A stretch of 35,980 nt of DNA, from assembly GCF_001557115.1 (NCBI RefSeq), contig NZ_LSKQ01000098.1, positions 1 through 35,980 on the forward strand, in the 5' to 3' direction. Position 1 is the first letter of the stretch. Each line of letters starts with the position of its first letter. The position numbers were made by a program, and so were the translations under genes. The DNA is from Erythrobacter sp. CCH5-A1 (GTDB lineage: Bacteria; Pseudomonadota; Alphaproteobacteria; Sphingomonadales; Sphingomonadaceae). Positions 9,098 to 17,423 of this stretch are shown here, one piece after another. The notes beneath the pieces were generated by a model. It saw only the letters and a list, made by a program, of their open reading frames with translations, made no database searches and had not been told where the DNA came from.

Positions 9098-9153
9098 ACA
9101 CGCCAGCCTATGGCGCTTGTCAGGGGGCGCGCAAGCCAATAACCCTTTGCCAT
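9098..9153. promoter_or_regulatory. compact divergent promoter region, ldcA / Mur-type ligase
   Basis: For ldcA (minus strand) TTGCGC at 9129-9134 and TAGGCT at 9105-9110 are separated by 18 nt, and TAGGCT ends 7 nt before the ATG. For the ligase (plus strand) TTGTCA at 9117-9122 lies upstream of a weaker AACCCT at 9141-9146, again 7 nt before the ATG. Neither gene has a purine-rich ribosome-binding site. Both may be transcribed as leaderless mRNAs from overlapping promoters, so their transcription could interfere. This is inference from spacing and hexamer resemblance only. Confidence 0.4.
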
Positions 9154-10581
9154 ATGGATAAAGGGGTCACTACGGGCACGCTCTCCGGGCGCCCGCTGTT
9201 CTTTTGCGGCATCGGCGGGTCCGGTATGCTGCCGCTCGCGCAGATCGCGAAGGGCCTCGGGCACCCCGTCGCCGGCTCGGACCGCAGCCGCGACCAGGGC
9301 CGCTCACCCGAGAAATTCGCCTGGATGGAGGCGAACGGCTTCACGCTGTTCCCGCAGGACGGCAGCGGGGTGACCTCGCCCGATCAGGTGCTCATCGCCT
9401 CGGCCGCGATCGAGGACACCGTGCCCGAAGTCGCCCGCGCGAGGGAACTGGGCTGCGAGCGCCTTAGCCGCGCCGAACTGCTCTCGCAATTGTTCAACGC
9501 CGCCGATTTCTCGGTCGCGGTGGGCGGCACCTCGGGCAAGTCGACCGTCACCGGCATGATCGCTTGGATTCTCGCCGAGGCGGGGCACGATCCCACGGTG
9601 ATGAACGGCGCGGTGATGAAGAACTTCGTGTCGCCCGCCAACCCCTTCGCCAGCGCGCGGATCGGGGGCGCGAGGGTGTTCGTGGCCGAGGTCGACGAAA
9701 GCGACGGGTCGATCGCGCTCTACCGGCCGACGGTGGGCGTGCTGCTCAATGTCAGCCTCGATCACAAGAGTATCGAGGAATTGCGCGTGCTGTTCGGCGA
9801 TTTCGTCGGCAAGGCGGGGACGGCGGTGATCAATCTCGATTCCGCCGAGGCCGGCTACCTCGTCCCGCGCGCAGGCCGCAAGGTGACCTTCGGGATCACC
9901 GCAAGGCACGCGGACATCAGCATCGAGCCGGATTCGATCGACATGAGCGCGCTCGGGGTCCGCGCGGCGATCGTCGACAACCGGCGGCGTCAGGTCTTCC
10001 CGCTGATCCTGCCCATGCCGGGCCTGCACAACCTCTCGAACGCGCTCGCGGCGATTGCAGCGGCGAGCGCGGCAGGCATCGGCGTGGCGCACGCGGCCTA
10101 TGCCCTGCGCAGCTTTGCGGGCCTCGCGCGGCGCTTCGACGTGATCGGTACCTCGCCGGGCGGCATGTCGGTGATCGACGATTTCGGCCACAACCCCGAA
10201 AAATGCGCCGCCACCTTGCGCACTCTCAAAGCCATGCCCGGCCGGGTGATCGCCTTCTTCCAGCCTCACGGCTACGGCCCCTTGCGCCAGATGGGCGAGG
10301 AACTGGCCCAGACTTTCGCGCGCGAGCTGGGACCGGATGACATCACGATCATGTGCGATCCGGTCTATTTCGGCGGCACCGTCGACCGCAGCGTGGGCGC
10401 CGAGCGGATCGTCGATCTGATCAATGCCGCAGGCGGCCATGCCGAGCACATCCCCGAGCGTGAGGATTGCGGCGCACGCATCGTGTCGCTCGCCCGCCCC
10501 GGCGACCGGATCGTCGTGATGGGCGCGCGCGATGATACGCTGACCGAGTTCGGGCAGTCGATCCTGGCCCGCCTCCCCTGA
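9154..10581 (+). CDS. MurC/Mpl-like Mur ligase family protein, non-canonical
   Basis: 475 residues from the ATG at 9154; an upstream in-frame ATG (9067) would overlap ldcA and is unlikely. The MurC-type layout is clear: Rossmann start GIGGSGM (19-25), ATP P-loop region GTSGKST (125-131), DESDGS (181-186), NVSLDH (199-204), RRFDVIG and IDDFGHNPEK in the C-terminal domain. It departs from canonical MurC in the P-loop (TSGKST rather than THGKTT) and in FQPHGYGP, where MurC has an Arg after FQPH. It should be an ATP-dependent amide ligase acting on a UDP-MurNAc-like substrate. Divergent ldcA suggests Mpl (UDP-MurNAc:tripeptide ligase, recycling), but sequence features lean toward MurC, so the substrate is open. 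Confidence 0.8.
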   Translation: MDKGVTTGTLSGRPLFFCGIGGSGMLPLAQIAKGLGHPVAGSDRSRDQGRSPEKFAWMEANGFTLFPQDGSGVTSPDQVLIASAAIEDTVPEVARARELGCERLSRAELLSQLFNAADFSVAVGGTSGKSTVTGMIAWILAEAGHDPTVMNGAVMKNFVSPANPFASARIGGARVFVAEVDESDGSIALYRPTVGVLLNVSLDHKSIEELRVLFGDFVGKAGTAVINLDSAEAGYLVPRAGRKVTFGITARHADISIEPDSIDMSALGVRAAIVDNRRRQVFPLILPMPGLHNLSNALAAIAAASAAGIGVAHAAYALRSFAGLARRFDVIGTSPGGMSVIDDFGHNPEKCAATLRTLKAMPGRVIAFFQPHGYGPLRQMGEELAQTFARELGPDDITIMCDPVYFGGTVDRSVGAERIVDLINAAGGHAEHIPEREDCGARIVSLARPGDRIVVMGARDDTLTEFGQSILARLP

Positions 10582-10628
10582 CACCGGGTCCGAGCCTCTA
10601 TGCCCGCGCCGCGCGCCATGCCTGGCGG

Positions 10629-10877
10629 ATGCTGGGGATGCTGGCGCTTGCGGTGCTGCTGGTGGTGGTCGTCGATCGCACCCTTGGTCATTCGAGCCTC
10701 GCCTTTGCCGCCGCGATCGTGATGCTGATTGTCGCCAATGCGCCGATGCTGGGCTTTAACTGTCCGCGCTGCGCCAAGAATGTCTTCTTCCGCGGGCCTC
10801 TCGCCGTCCCCTGGCCCAACCGCACCTGCGCCCGCTGCGGTCTAGATCTGGCCGCGCCCCCTTCGCAAAATCGCTGA
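10629..10877 (+). CDS. small membrane-anchored zinc-ribbon protein
   Basis: 82 residues. An N-terminal hydrophobic stretch of about 40 residues (LALAVLLVVVVD, then FAAAIVMLIVANA) forms one hairpin or two short membrane helices. It is followed by CPRC and CARC about 22 residues apart, a four-cysteine zinc ribbon on the C-terminal side. The frame has no ATG, GTG or TTG between the in-frame stop at 10533 and 10629, so ATG 10629 is the only ordinary start. It lies 47 nt after the Mur-type ligase and 36 nt before the acyl-CoA synthetase, same strand. Function unknown; such domains often mediate protein or metal contacts at the membrane. Confidence 0.65.
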   Translation: MLGMLALAVLLVVVVDRTLGHSSLAFAAAIVMLIVANAPMLGFNCPRCAKNVFFRGPLAVPWPNRTCARCGLDLAAPPSQNR

Positions 10878-10900
10878 TGGGCGAACGGCCACTCGATCGA

Positions 10901-10916
10901 TAGCCTCGCGCCCATG
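10901..10916 (+). promoter_or_regulatory. candidate -10 element giving a leaderless acyl-CoA synthetase mRNA
   Basis: TAGCCT at 10901-10906 is followed by exactly 7 nt and then the ATG at 10914. There is no Shine-Dalgarno sequence in the 15 nt before the start. I could not find a good -35 hexamer at 16-18 nt. The same 7-nt geometry occurs before ldcA, marR and the HCCA isomerase gene. Confidence 0.35.
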
Positions 10917-12455
10917 CACTCTCGTGATTTCTCGCTCGATACGCTGCTGGCGAATTGCGCGCAGCGCTGTGCCCACCGGCTGGCCACGGTTGACGGCACC
11001 CAGCGCCTGACGTGGAGCGCGCTCGACACCCGCGTCACCAACCTTGCCCGATGGATGCTGGCGCGCGGGATCGGTCCGGGGGACCGGATCGCGCTGCTGC
11101 TGACCGACGGCGCGCCATTCCTCACCATCTTGCTGGCCGCAGGCCGGATCGGGGCGATCGCGGTACTGTTGAACTGGCGCCTTGCGCCTGCCGAGCTTGC
11201 CTGGATCTGCGCCAATGCCGAGCCTGCGATGACCTTCGTCAACCCGCGCTTCGCTGCCCTGATCGAGGGCGCGGCGGCGGGCGAGGTGCTCGAAGTCGAC
11301 GAGCACCACGCCGCGGACGGCTTCTTCGAGAATGCCGCCCTCACCGCGCATCCGCCTGCACTGCATGCCTATGACCTCGGGCTCGGCCTCGCCCCCGATC
11401 GCCCGCTCTACATGATGTACACGAGCGGCACGACCGGCAAGCCGAAGGGCTGCCTGCAAGCGGGGGGCGCGGTCGCGGCCTCGGCCTTGGGCTTCGCGCA
11501 GCACCGGCGCTTCACCGCGGACGAGGTGCTGCTCTCGGTCAACCCGCTGTTCCATGTGGTGGGGATGCAGCAGGTCGCCGCGATGCTCGCCTGCGGGGGC
11601 ACATCGGTGTTCGCGGGCCGTGACGACGACAGCGCGGCAATCCTCGACCTTCTCCACCGCGAGGGCTGCACCACCACCAGCGCCTTTCCCACCATCTCTT
11701 TCCCGTGGCAGGCGATGGCGCCGATCCGCGATGGCCGGATGCCGCTCACCAATTACACCGGGGGCGCGGGAATGGGCCGCCCGCAGATGTACGAATTCAT
11801 CGAGAAGGACTGGGACGCGCGCGTGGTCGGCGGCTACGGCCAGACCGAGATCTGCGGCTTTGCGACCTTCATCGACTATGCCGACATGCTCGAAGTCCCG
11901 CGCTCGATCGGCTGGACGCTGCCGCACGTGACCATGACGGTGCTCGACCCCGAGGGCAACCACCTGCCCCCCGGCGAGGAAGGCGAGCTTGCCTTGCGCG
12001 GCCCCTCGGTGATGCTCGGCTACTGGCGCAATCCCGAAGCCTCCGAGGCTGCCCTCGGCCACGGCTGGCTGCGCACCGGCGACCTCGGCACGATGGATGA
12101 ACGCGGGCGCGGCTACCTGCTCGGCCGCGCCAAGGAGCTGATCAAGACCGGCGGCGAGAACGTCTACCCCGCCGAGGTCGACGCCGTCTTCGCCGCCATG
12201 CCCGAGGTCGCGGACGCGGGCTGCTGCGGCGTGCCCGACAAGCAGTGGGGCGAGGCGGTAAAGGCCTTCGTGGTGCTGAAGCCCGGCGCACAACTCACCC
12301 GCGAAGAGATCACCGCCCGCTTCAAGGGCCAGATCGCCGGCTACAAGCGCCCGCGCTACATCGAGTTCGTCGACCAGCTGCCGCGCGATCCGATCGGCAA
12401 GCTGCTGCGCCGCGAGCTTTCGGCGCGCCCGGTCAGCCCCGACCAGGCCGCCTGA
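10914..12455 (+). CDS. AMP-binding acyl-CoA synthetase / ligase
   Basis: 513 residues, the usual length of class I adenylate-forming ligases. Motif A3 YTSGTTGKPKG is at 169-179. GGYGQTEICGF (A5), the TGDLGTMDERG hinge region (A7/A8), GRAKELIKTGGENVYPAEVD, and the C-terminal catalytic Lys in DPIGKLLRREL follow in order. It should activate a carboxylic acid to the acyl-adenylate and then the CoA thioester in the cytoplasm. The pocket does not let me name the acid; medium/long-chain fatty acids or an aromatic or crotonobetaine-type acid are possible. It follows the zinc-ribbon gene but may be transcribed separately. Confidence 0.9.
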   Translation: MHSRDFSLDTLLANCAQRCAHRLATVDGTQRLTWSALDTRVTNLARWMLARGIGPGDRIALLLTDGAPFLTILLAAGRIGAIAVLLNWRLAPAELAWICANAEPAMTFVNPRFAALIEGAAAGEVLEVDEHHAADGFFENAALTAHPPALHAYDLGLGLAPDRPLYMMYTSGTTGKPKGCLQAGGAVAASALGFAQHRRFTADEVLLSVNPLFHVVGMQQVAAMLACGGTSVFAGRDDDSAAILDLLHREGCTTTSAFPTISFPWQAMAPIRDGRMPLTNYTGGAGMGRPQMYEFIEKDWDARVVGGYGQTEICGFATFIDYADMLEVPRSIGWTLPHVTMTVLDPEGNHLPPGEEGELALRGPSVMLGYWRNPEASEAALGHGWLRTGDLGTMDERGRGYLLGRAKELIKTGGENVYPAEVDAVFAAMPEVADAGCCGVPDKQWGEAVKAFVVLKPGAQLTREEITARFKGQIAGYKRPRYIEFVDQLPRDPIGKLLRRELSARPVSPDQAA

Positions 12456-12603
12456 CCCGCTCCCCCGCGGATTTTCCCTAGGGAAGCGAACGGGGGAGAA
12501 GCCTCATCCCCGCTTAGCAAGCCTTGCATAACCTGCAATTATCGCAAGACTTAAGGAGCCGGGACCCGGTCCCCCGGCACGGTCTTGCATCGAGGGCAAG
12601 GCC
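12456..12603 (+). promoter_or_regulatory. intergenic region before the porin gene: inverted repeats and a GCAAG/CTTGC cluster
   Basis: A nested inverted repeat lies first: CTCCCCCG (12460-12467) with CGGGGGAG (12491-12498), enclosing the palindrome TTCCCTAGGGAA (12474-12485). It could end the acyl-CoA synthetase transcript but lacks a T-tract. Five exact copies of GCAAG or its complement follow at 12517, 12523, 12544, 12584 and 12596. They pair into GCAAG-C-CTTGC (12517-12527) and CTTGC-N7-GCAAG (12584-12600), with TTGCA-TAACC-TGCAA at 12524-12538. This looks like an operator array for the porin-chemoreceptor genes. GGGACC-C-GGTCCC (12561-12573) adds a hairpin. Confidence 0.4.
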
Positions 12604-13842
12604 ATGCAGTACCCACCGGCCAATGCGAGAACTTCCCCGGCGCTGAGGCGCTGCATCCTGCTGCTCGCGGCGAGCATCCTGCCCGCCGCGCCTCTACGCG
12701 CCGAGGATGGCGAGGATGCAGACGATGCACCTGTTGTCACGCTCGAGGGAGAATATGTGCTCGGCATCGTCGGGGTCGCACAGGGCGAGCGCACCGGCGT
12801 GCGCCACGTCGATCTGCTGACGCTCACCGGCACGCTCGATCTCGAGGCGGCGGCGGGGTGGCAGGGCACCGAGCTGGTGGGCGAGGTGATCGCGGGCACG
12901 GGGCGCGAGCCCAATATGCTGGCGGGCACGCTCCAGGGAATCGACAATGCCGAGGTGGCGAAGAACCGGGTCAAGCTCTACCAGTTCTACCTCGCCAAGC
13001 AGTTCGCCGATGCGCCGATCAGGCTTGCCGCGGGGTTCATCGATCTCAACGCCGAGTTCTACAGCAACGAGGCCGCGGGGCTGCTGATGGCGCCCGCCTT
13101 CGGGATCGGATCGGAGCTGGCGGCGACCGGTCCCAACGGCCCCGCCATCTTCCCCTCGACCGCGCTGACGCTGATGGTCCATGCCGAACCTTCTCCGACG
13201 ACCTACACCAGCCTTGCCCTGGTCAATGCCGAAAGCGGCGTGCTGGGCGATGCGGGGGGCATCCCGGCCATGCTGCGCGAAGGGGCACTGGTGATCGGCG
13301 AGGCGGGGTTGACCAGCTTCGGCAAGCTCGCGCTGGGGGCCTGGACCTATACGCGCCGGCAGGACGACCTTCGCCTTATCGATGCGTCCGGCGATCCGCT
13401 GCGCCAGCGCGCGGCGGGAGCCTATATGCTCCTCGAAGTCCCCTTCGGCATCAATGCTGCGGCGGCCGAGCCCGACACGCCCGCCGCCAGCCTGTTCCTG
13501 CGTGCCGGCATATCGGACGGGAACACCACGCCCTATTCGGGCGGGTGGCAGGCGGGGGTGCTGGTCAACGGTGTTTTCGCCGGGCGGCCGGACAGCCAGC
13601 TCTCGCTGGGCGTCAACCAGGCCTTCCTCACCGACAGGTTCCGCCTCAACGAGGCCGATGCGGGCACACCGCGCGGCCGCACGGAAACAGGCTTCGAAAT
13701 CACCTTCGCCGACCGGGTCGCGCCGTGGCTGACGCTCCAGTTCGACAGTCAGTATGTCAGCCGCTCCGAGCAGAGGCCCGACACGCGCGATGCGGTGATT
13801 GTCGCCCTGCGTTTCATCCTCTCCGCGGGCACGCAGCGGTGA
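12604..13842 (+). CDS. carbohydrate porin, OprB family
   Basis: 412 residues with a Sec signal peptide (basic start, [17 protein letters not shown], cleavage near residue 33). The OprB-family block [20 protein letters not shown], then [18 protein letters not shown] and the late [13 protein letters not shown] are characteristic. The protein ends in beta-strands with IVALRFIL near the C-terminus, as expected for an outer-membrane barrel. It should be a passive sugar or small-solute channel in the outer membrane. It is followed 34 nt later by a chemoreceptor gene in the same direction, so uptake and sensing may be co-expressed. The upstream GCAAG-rich region may control both. Confidence 0.85.
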   Translation: MQYPPANARTSPALRRCILLLAASILPAAPLRAEDGEDADDAPVVTLEGEYVLGIVGVAQGERTGVRHVDLLTLTGTLDLEAAAGWQGTELVGEVIAGTGREPNMLAGTLQGIDNAEVAKNRVKLYQFYLAKQFADAPIRLAAGFIDLNAEFYSNEAAGLLMAPAFGIGSELAATGPNGPAIFPSTALTLMVHAEPSPTTYTSLALVNAESGVLGDAGGIPAMLREGALVIGEAGLTSFGKLALGAWTYTRRQDDLRLIDASGDPLRQRAAGAYMLLEVPFGINAAAAEPDTPAASLFLRAGISDGNTTPYSGGWQAGVLVNGVFAGRPDSQLSLGVNQAFLTDRFRLNEADAGTPRGRTETGFEITFADRVAPWLTLQFDSQYVSRSEQRPDTRDAVIVALRFILSAGTQR

Positions 13843-13876
13843 ACGCGCCTTTGCCCTTTCCCCGAAAGCACCCAGC

Positions 13877-15616
13877 ATGACGATCAAGACCCGCGCTCTC
13901 ATCCTTGCCGCCGTGCTGCTCGGCCTCACGCTGCTCCAGACGGGGGCAACGGCGTGGCGCGATTATGCCCGCATGCAAAGCGATGCGCATGGTGAGCGGA
14001 TCGTCGGCATGTTGCGCAACCACATGGTCGGGGACATGATGCACGATGCGGTGCGCGGGAGCGTTTATGCGGCGCTCTATGGCGCGGCGAGCGGCCAACC
14101 CGCGCAGATCGCCGCCGCGCGCAAGGACCTTGCGGAGTACTCGGCCAACTACCGCCAGATCATGGCCGAGAACCGCAAGGATGCCGAAGAGCCGAAGATG
14201 GCCGCGCTGCTCGAGAAGACCGACGCGGATGTCGAGGCCTATCTCGGGATCGCGGCGAAAATGATGGATGCCGCCGCCACCGACCGCGCCCGGGCAGAGG
14301 CGCTGTTCCCCGAATTCAACGCCAAGTTCGATACGCTCGAGGAATCGATGGAAGCGATCGGCCTCGTGTTCGAGGAGCTGCTCAGTCAGCAGAACGCCGC
14401 CGCGCAATCGAACAGCTGGTTGCTGCTGGTGTTCTTCGCTCTGGTTTCGCTGGCGGTCGTGTCAGGGACAGTCTGGATGGTTCGCCGGGCGATCGTCGCC
14501 CGGCTCATCAGACTTGCCGAGCGCCTCGGCACGCTTGCATCGGGGGACTTCGCCGCCCCCGTCCCCGAAGCCGACACCTCGGACGAGATCGGCGACATCG
14601 CCCGCGCCGCCGAGGTGTTCCGCGCCGCCGCGCTTGCCAAGCAGCGCGCCGATGCGCAGCAGGAGCGCGTGGTCGGCGCACTTGCGGCAGGGCTGAAGGC
14701 GCTCGCCGCGCGCGACCTTACCTGCCGGATCGACACGCCCTTTGCTGCCGAATACGAGGCCCTGCGCGAGAACTTCAACCGTACGGCGCAGGAGCTCGCC
14801 GGCGTGATCCGCGAGGTGGTGAACGCGGCCGACGGGGTCACAATCGGTGCTGGCGAGATCCACGCGGCCTCCGACGACCTTGCCAAGCGCAACGAAATGC
14901 AGGCCGCGCGGGTCGAGCAGACCACCAGCGCGATGGGCGAGATCGCAAGCGGCGTCCAGGGCACCGCCGCCAGCGCGCGCGATGCCGAAAAGACCGTGGG
15001 CGAGGCGCAAACCGAGGTCGCGACCGGCGGCGCGGTGGTGCGCGATGCGATGGAAACGATGACCGCGATCGAACAGTCCTCGCAGGAGGTCGCGCAGATC
15101 ATCACGCTGATCGAGGGCATCGCCTTCCAGACCAACCTGCTGGCCCTCAACGCCGGGGTCGAAGCGGCGCGTGCGGGCGAATCCGGCAAAGGTTTTGCGG
15201 TCGTCGCCAACGAGGTGCGCGCCCTCGCCCAGCGCTCGGCCGAGGCGGCGAGCCAGATCACCACGCTGATCACCGCAAGCGCCGGCCATGTCGAGCGCGG
15301 GGTCGCGCTGGTCGGGCGCACGGGCGAGGCCTTCGAGGCGATCCTCGCCCATGTCGCGCGCACCAGCGAGCACATCGCGCGCATCGCCGAGGCATCGTCG
15401 GTGCAGGCCGACAGCTTGCAGCAGGTCAGCACCGCGGCGCGCGAGATGGACCGGATGACCCAGCAGAACGCCGCGATGGTGGAGGAGGCAACCGCGGCCG
15501 CGAGCGGGCTGACACGGCAGGCGCAGGGTCTTGCCGCGCTGGTGGCGGATTTCCGGCTTGATCCGGCGGCGATGGATGCAGCCGTAGCGTCAGCGCAAGA
15601 ACGCTGGGCGGCCTAG
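13877..15616 (+). CDS. methyl-accepting chemotaxis protein
   Basis: 579 residues from the ATG at 13877; an earlier in-frame ATG at 13799 lies inside the porin gene and would spoil the N-terminal anchor. TM1 is at about residues 7-25. A periplasmic helical region follows to about 178 (four-helix-bundle type, no recognisable ligand motif). TM2 is at about 181-202, then a HAMP domain ([19 protein letters not shown]), a second HAMP-like stretch, and the signalling domain with its conserved tip ([20 protein letters not shown]). No C-terminal CheR/CheB pentapeptide is seen (ends ERWAA). No che genes lie in the window. Its stop shares the CTAG tetranucleotide with the convergent GST stop. Confidence 0.92.
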   Translation: MTIKTRALILAAVLLGLTLLQTGATAWRDYARMQSDAHGERIVGMLRNHMVGDMMHDAVRGSVYAALYGAASGQPAQIAAARKDLAEYSANYRQIMAENRKDAEEPKMAALLEKTDADVEAYLGIAAKMMDAAATDRARAEALFPEFNAKFDTLEESMEAIGLVFEELLSQQNAAAQSNSWLLLVFFALVSLAVVSGTVWMVRRAIVARLIRLAERLGTLASGDFAAPVPEADTSDEIGDIARAAEVFRAAALAKQRADAQQERVVGALAAGLKALAARDLTCRIDTPFAAEYEALRENFNRTAQELAGVIREVVNAADGVTIGAGEIHAASDDLAKRNEMQAARVEQTTSAMGEIASGVQGTAASARDAEKTVGEAQTEVATGGAVVRDAMETMTAIEQSSQEVAQIITLIEGIAFQTNLLALNAGVEAARAGESGKGFAVVANEVRALAQRSAEAASQITTLITASAGHVERGVALVGRTGEAFEAILAHVARTSEHIARIAEASSVQADSLQQVSTAAREMDRMTQQNAAMVEEATAAASGLTRQAQGLAALVADFRLDPAAMDAAVASAQERWAA

Positions 15617-16263
15617 GCCCGCGCCGTCTCCAGCGCCTTGCGCCCCGCTTCCTCGCGCGCGAAGGCACGCTGGTAGGCGGGCCTCGCAGTGAGGCGCTCG
15701 CGATAGGCCTTGAGGCTGTCGGGCACGCCGTCATCCAGACCCACGCTCTGCGCGAGGATCAGCGCGTAGCCGACGCATATGTCGGCGACGGTGAAGCGGT
15801 CGGCGCAGAGGTACTCGCGCCCGGCAAGGCGCTGTTCGATCTTGATCAGGCGCTTGTGGAACCACTTGGCATAGGCGTGGCCGGCCTCCTGCAATCCCTT
15901 GTCCTTCTCGAACAGGCAGAAGCGCATATAGACGGTCTGCGGGAAGGTGATCGTCGCGTCAGCGTGGTAGGTGTAGTCGCAATATTCGCCGTAGTCGCGC
16001 TCGTCCGGAGCGATCGCCAGCGGCGTGTAGCCTTCGCGCGTGGCGAGGTAATGCGCGATCGCGCAGCTTTCGGTCAGCTGCGTGTCGCCATCCACCAGCA
16101 TCGGCACTGTGCCAAGCGGGTTCACCGCCATGTATTCAGGCGCGAGATAGCGCGGGGGGAACGGAAGGACGCGAAGGTCGATATCCACCCCCGCTTCCTC
16201 CGCCGCCCAGGTCGCGCGCAAGCCCCGCGAGCGCGCGCAGGTGTAGAGAACGGGTGTGGTCAT
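15613..16263 (-). CDS. glutathione S-transferase family protein
   Basis: 216 residues starting at ATG 16263 ([14 protein letters not shown]); an upstream in-frame ATG would overlap the preceding gene. The N-terminal thioredoxin-like domain contains [13 protein letters not shown] (cis-Pro) and [11 protein letters not shown] (the Glu-Ser that binds the gamma-glutamyl group). An all-helical C-terminal domain has the [13 protein letters not shown]-capping box. A soluble detoxification or isomerase enzyme using glutathione is expected. It lies 10 nt downstream of the DUF808 gene, so the two form a likely operon. Confidence 0.88.
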   Translation of the reverse strand: MTTPVLYTCARSRGLRATWAAEEAGVDIDLRVLPFPPRYLAPEYMAVNPLGTVPMLVDGDTQLTESCAIAHYLATREGYTPLAIAPDERDYGEYCDYTYHADATITFPQTVYMRFCLFEKDKGLQEAGHAYAKWFHKRLIKIEQRLAGREYLCADRFTVADICVGYALILAQSVGLDDGVPDSLKAYRERLTARPAYQRAFAREEAGRKALETARA

Positions 16264-16273
16264 GCGGGGCGGC

Positions 16274-17218
16274 TTAATGCGCCTTGTCCGCGCCCACACC
16301 CAGCACTTTGTGCAGGACAAAGGCGATGATGCTGCCGAGGATCAGGCCGAAGATCGCCGACAGCGTGGTCGCGGTCAGCCACCCGAGCACGCCGCCCGCC
16401 GCCTCGTGTACCGCGTGTTCGGCACCGTGGATCGGGGCGTAGAACCAGTCGATGCCCAGCTTGTGCAAGGAATCGACCACGATATGACCGCCGACCCACA
16501 GCATCGCCGCCGTGCCGATCAGCGACAGCGCCACCAGCAGCTTGGGCACGAAACGCAGCAGGAACCGCCCGAAGGCCTGTGCGCCCGCGTTCGCCTTCTT
16601 GGTGAGGTGGAGGCCGATATCGTCGAGCTTCACGATCAGCCCGACCGCGCCATAGACCGCGACCGTCACCGCCACCGCGACCAGCGCCAGCACCGCCCCG
16701 CGCATCACGAGGGTTTCGTCGGCGACCTCGGCGAGTGCGATCGCCATGATTTCCGCCGAGAGGATGAAGTCGGTACGGATCGCCCCGCCCACGCGCTCGT
16801 TCTCGAAGGCGACGGGATCGGTGATCTCGTCCTCGAGCGTGTCGCCGTGCTTGGCGAAACCGAGCTTTTCCATCACCTTCTCCGCGCCCTCGTAGCACAG
16901 GAAGGCCCCGCCCACGATCAGCAGGTAGGTGATCGCGGCGGGCAGGAACTCGGACAGGAGCAGCGCGCCGGGGAGCAGGAAGACGAGCTTGTTCTTGAGA
17001 CTGCCCTTGGTGATCTTCCAGATGATCGGCAATTCGCGCGCTGGGCTGAGGCCGGTGACATAGCTCGGCGTCACCGCCGCATCGTCGATCACCACGCCCG
17101 CGGTCTTGGTACCCGCGCGCCCCGCAGCGACCGCGACATCGTCAATCGAGGCCGACGCCGCCTTGGCGATCACCGAAATATCGTCGAGCAGCGCAACCAG
17201 TCCTGATGGCACGGACAT
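16274..17218 (-). CDS. DUF808 family (YedI-like) inner-membrane protein
   Basis: 314 residues from the ATG at 17218, preceded by AAAGGGGG. MSVPSGLVALLDDISVIAK is the DUF808 N-terminus. Further family marks are KTAGVVIDDAAVTPSYVTG, about four to six hydrophobic helices (FLLPGALLL, ITYLLIVGGAFL, VLALVAVAVTVAVYGAVGLIV, LLVALSLIGTAAMLWVGG), and a C-terminal glycine-rich helix. It sits in the inner membrane; no function is established for the family. It is divergent from rpsF and read with the following GST gene. Confidence 0.88.
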   Translation of the reverse strand: MSVPSGLVALLDDISVIAKAASASIDDVAVAAGRAGTKTAGVVIDDAAVTPSYVTGLSPARELPIIWKITKGSLKNKLVFLLPGALLLSEFLPAAITYLLIVGGAFLCYEGAEKVMEKLGFAKHGDTLEDEITDPVAFENERVGGAIRTDFILSAEIMAIALAEVADETLVMRGAVLALVAVAVTVAVYGAVGLIVKLDDIGLHLTKKANAGAQAFGRFLLRFVPKLLVALSLIGTAAMLWVGGHIVVDSLHKLGIDWFYAPIHGAEHAVHEAAGGVLGWLTATTLSAIFGLILGSIIAFVLHKVLGVGADKAH

Positions 17219-17423
17219 TTCCCCCTTTTGCGATTCGTGCAATGTAACCCCGCGCCTGCCCGTCCGGTTCCCTGCGGACAAGACTTGCAATTGCCCCGCA
17301 AAGCTGTAAGGGGCCGCGCTTCGCTTGGGATGCGCCCTTGCGGAAGTCGAAGAAAGCCGGAGGGGCCCCGTCCAGACGCGGACGGATCAGCCAGCGATCG
17401 GCATGGTAGTGAAAGGACGCAAG
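17219..17423 (+). promoter_or_regulatory. rpsF operon leader with hairpin
   Basis: This 205-bp divergent region precedes the rpsF-rpsR-rplI operon. TTGCAA at 17286-17291 could be a -35, but no strong -10 follows. CCGTCC (17368-17373) and GGACGG (17380-17385) form a perfect 6-bp stem with a 6-nt loop about 40 nt before rpsF. Many bacteria control this operon by S6:S18 binding to a leader hairpin that carries CCG/CGG elements, so this hairpin is a candidate. AAAGGACG just before 17424 is the rpsF ribosome-binding site. Confidence 0.4.

Noticed and set aside
6617..9142. An 841-codon open frame on the plus strand
   Set aside because: It runs antisense to the beta-propeller, fabD and ldcA genes and is rich in His, Arg, Gly and Asp with no domain. 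Long antisense frames are expected in GC-rich coding DNA.
9067..9153. Upstream in-frame start for the Mur-type ligase
   Set aside because: It would overlap ldcA and add 29 residues unlike any Mur ligase N-terminus; MDKGVTTG leads directly into the Rossmann start.
10842..12293. A 483-codon minus-strand open frame
   Set aside because: Antisense to the acyl-CoA synthetase, whose motifs are all intact.
13799..13876. Earlier in-frame ATG for the chemoreceptor
   Set aside because: It lies inside the porin gene and would put 26 Ser/Arg-rich residues before the first membrane helix.
16264..16276. TAAGCC 7 nt before the GST start as another leaderless promoter
   Set aside because: The TAA is the DUF808 stop codon, the hexamer lacks a final T or G, and the gene is operon-internal.
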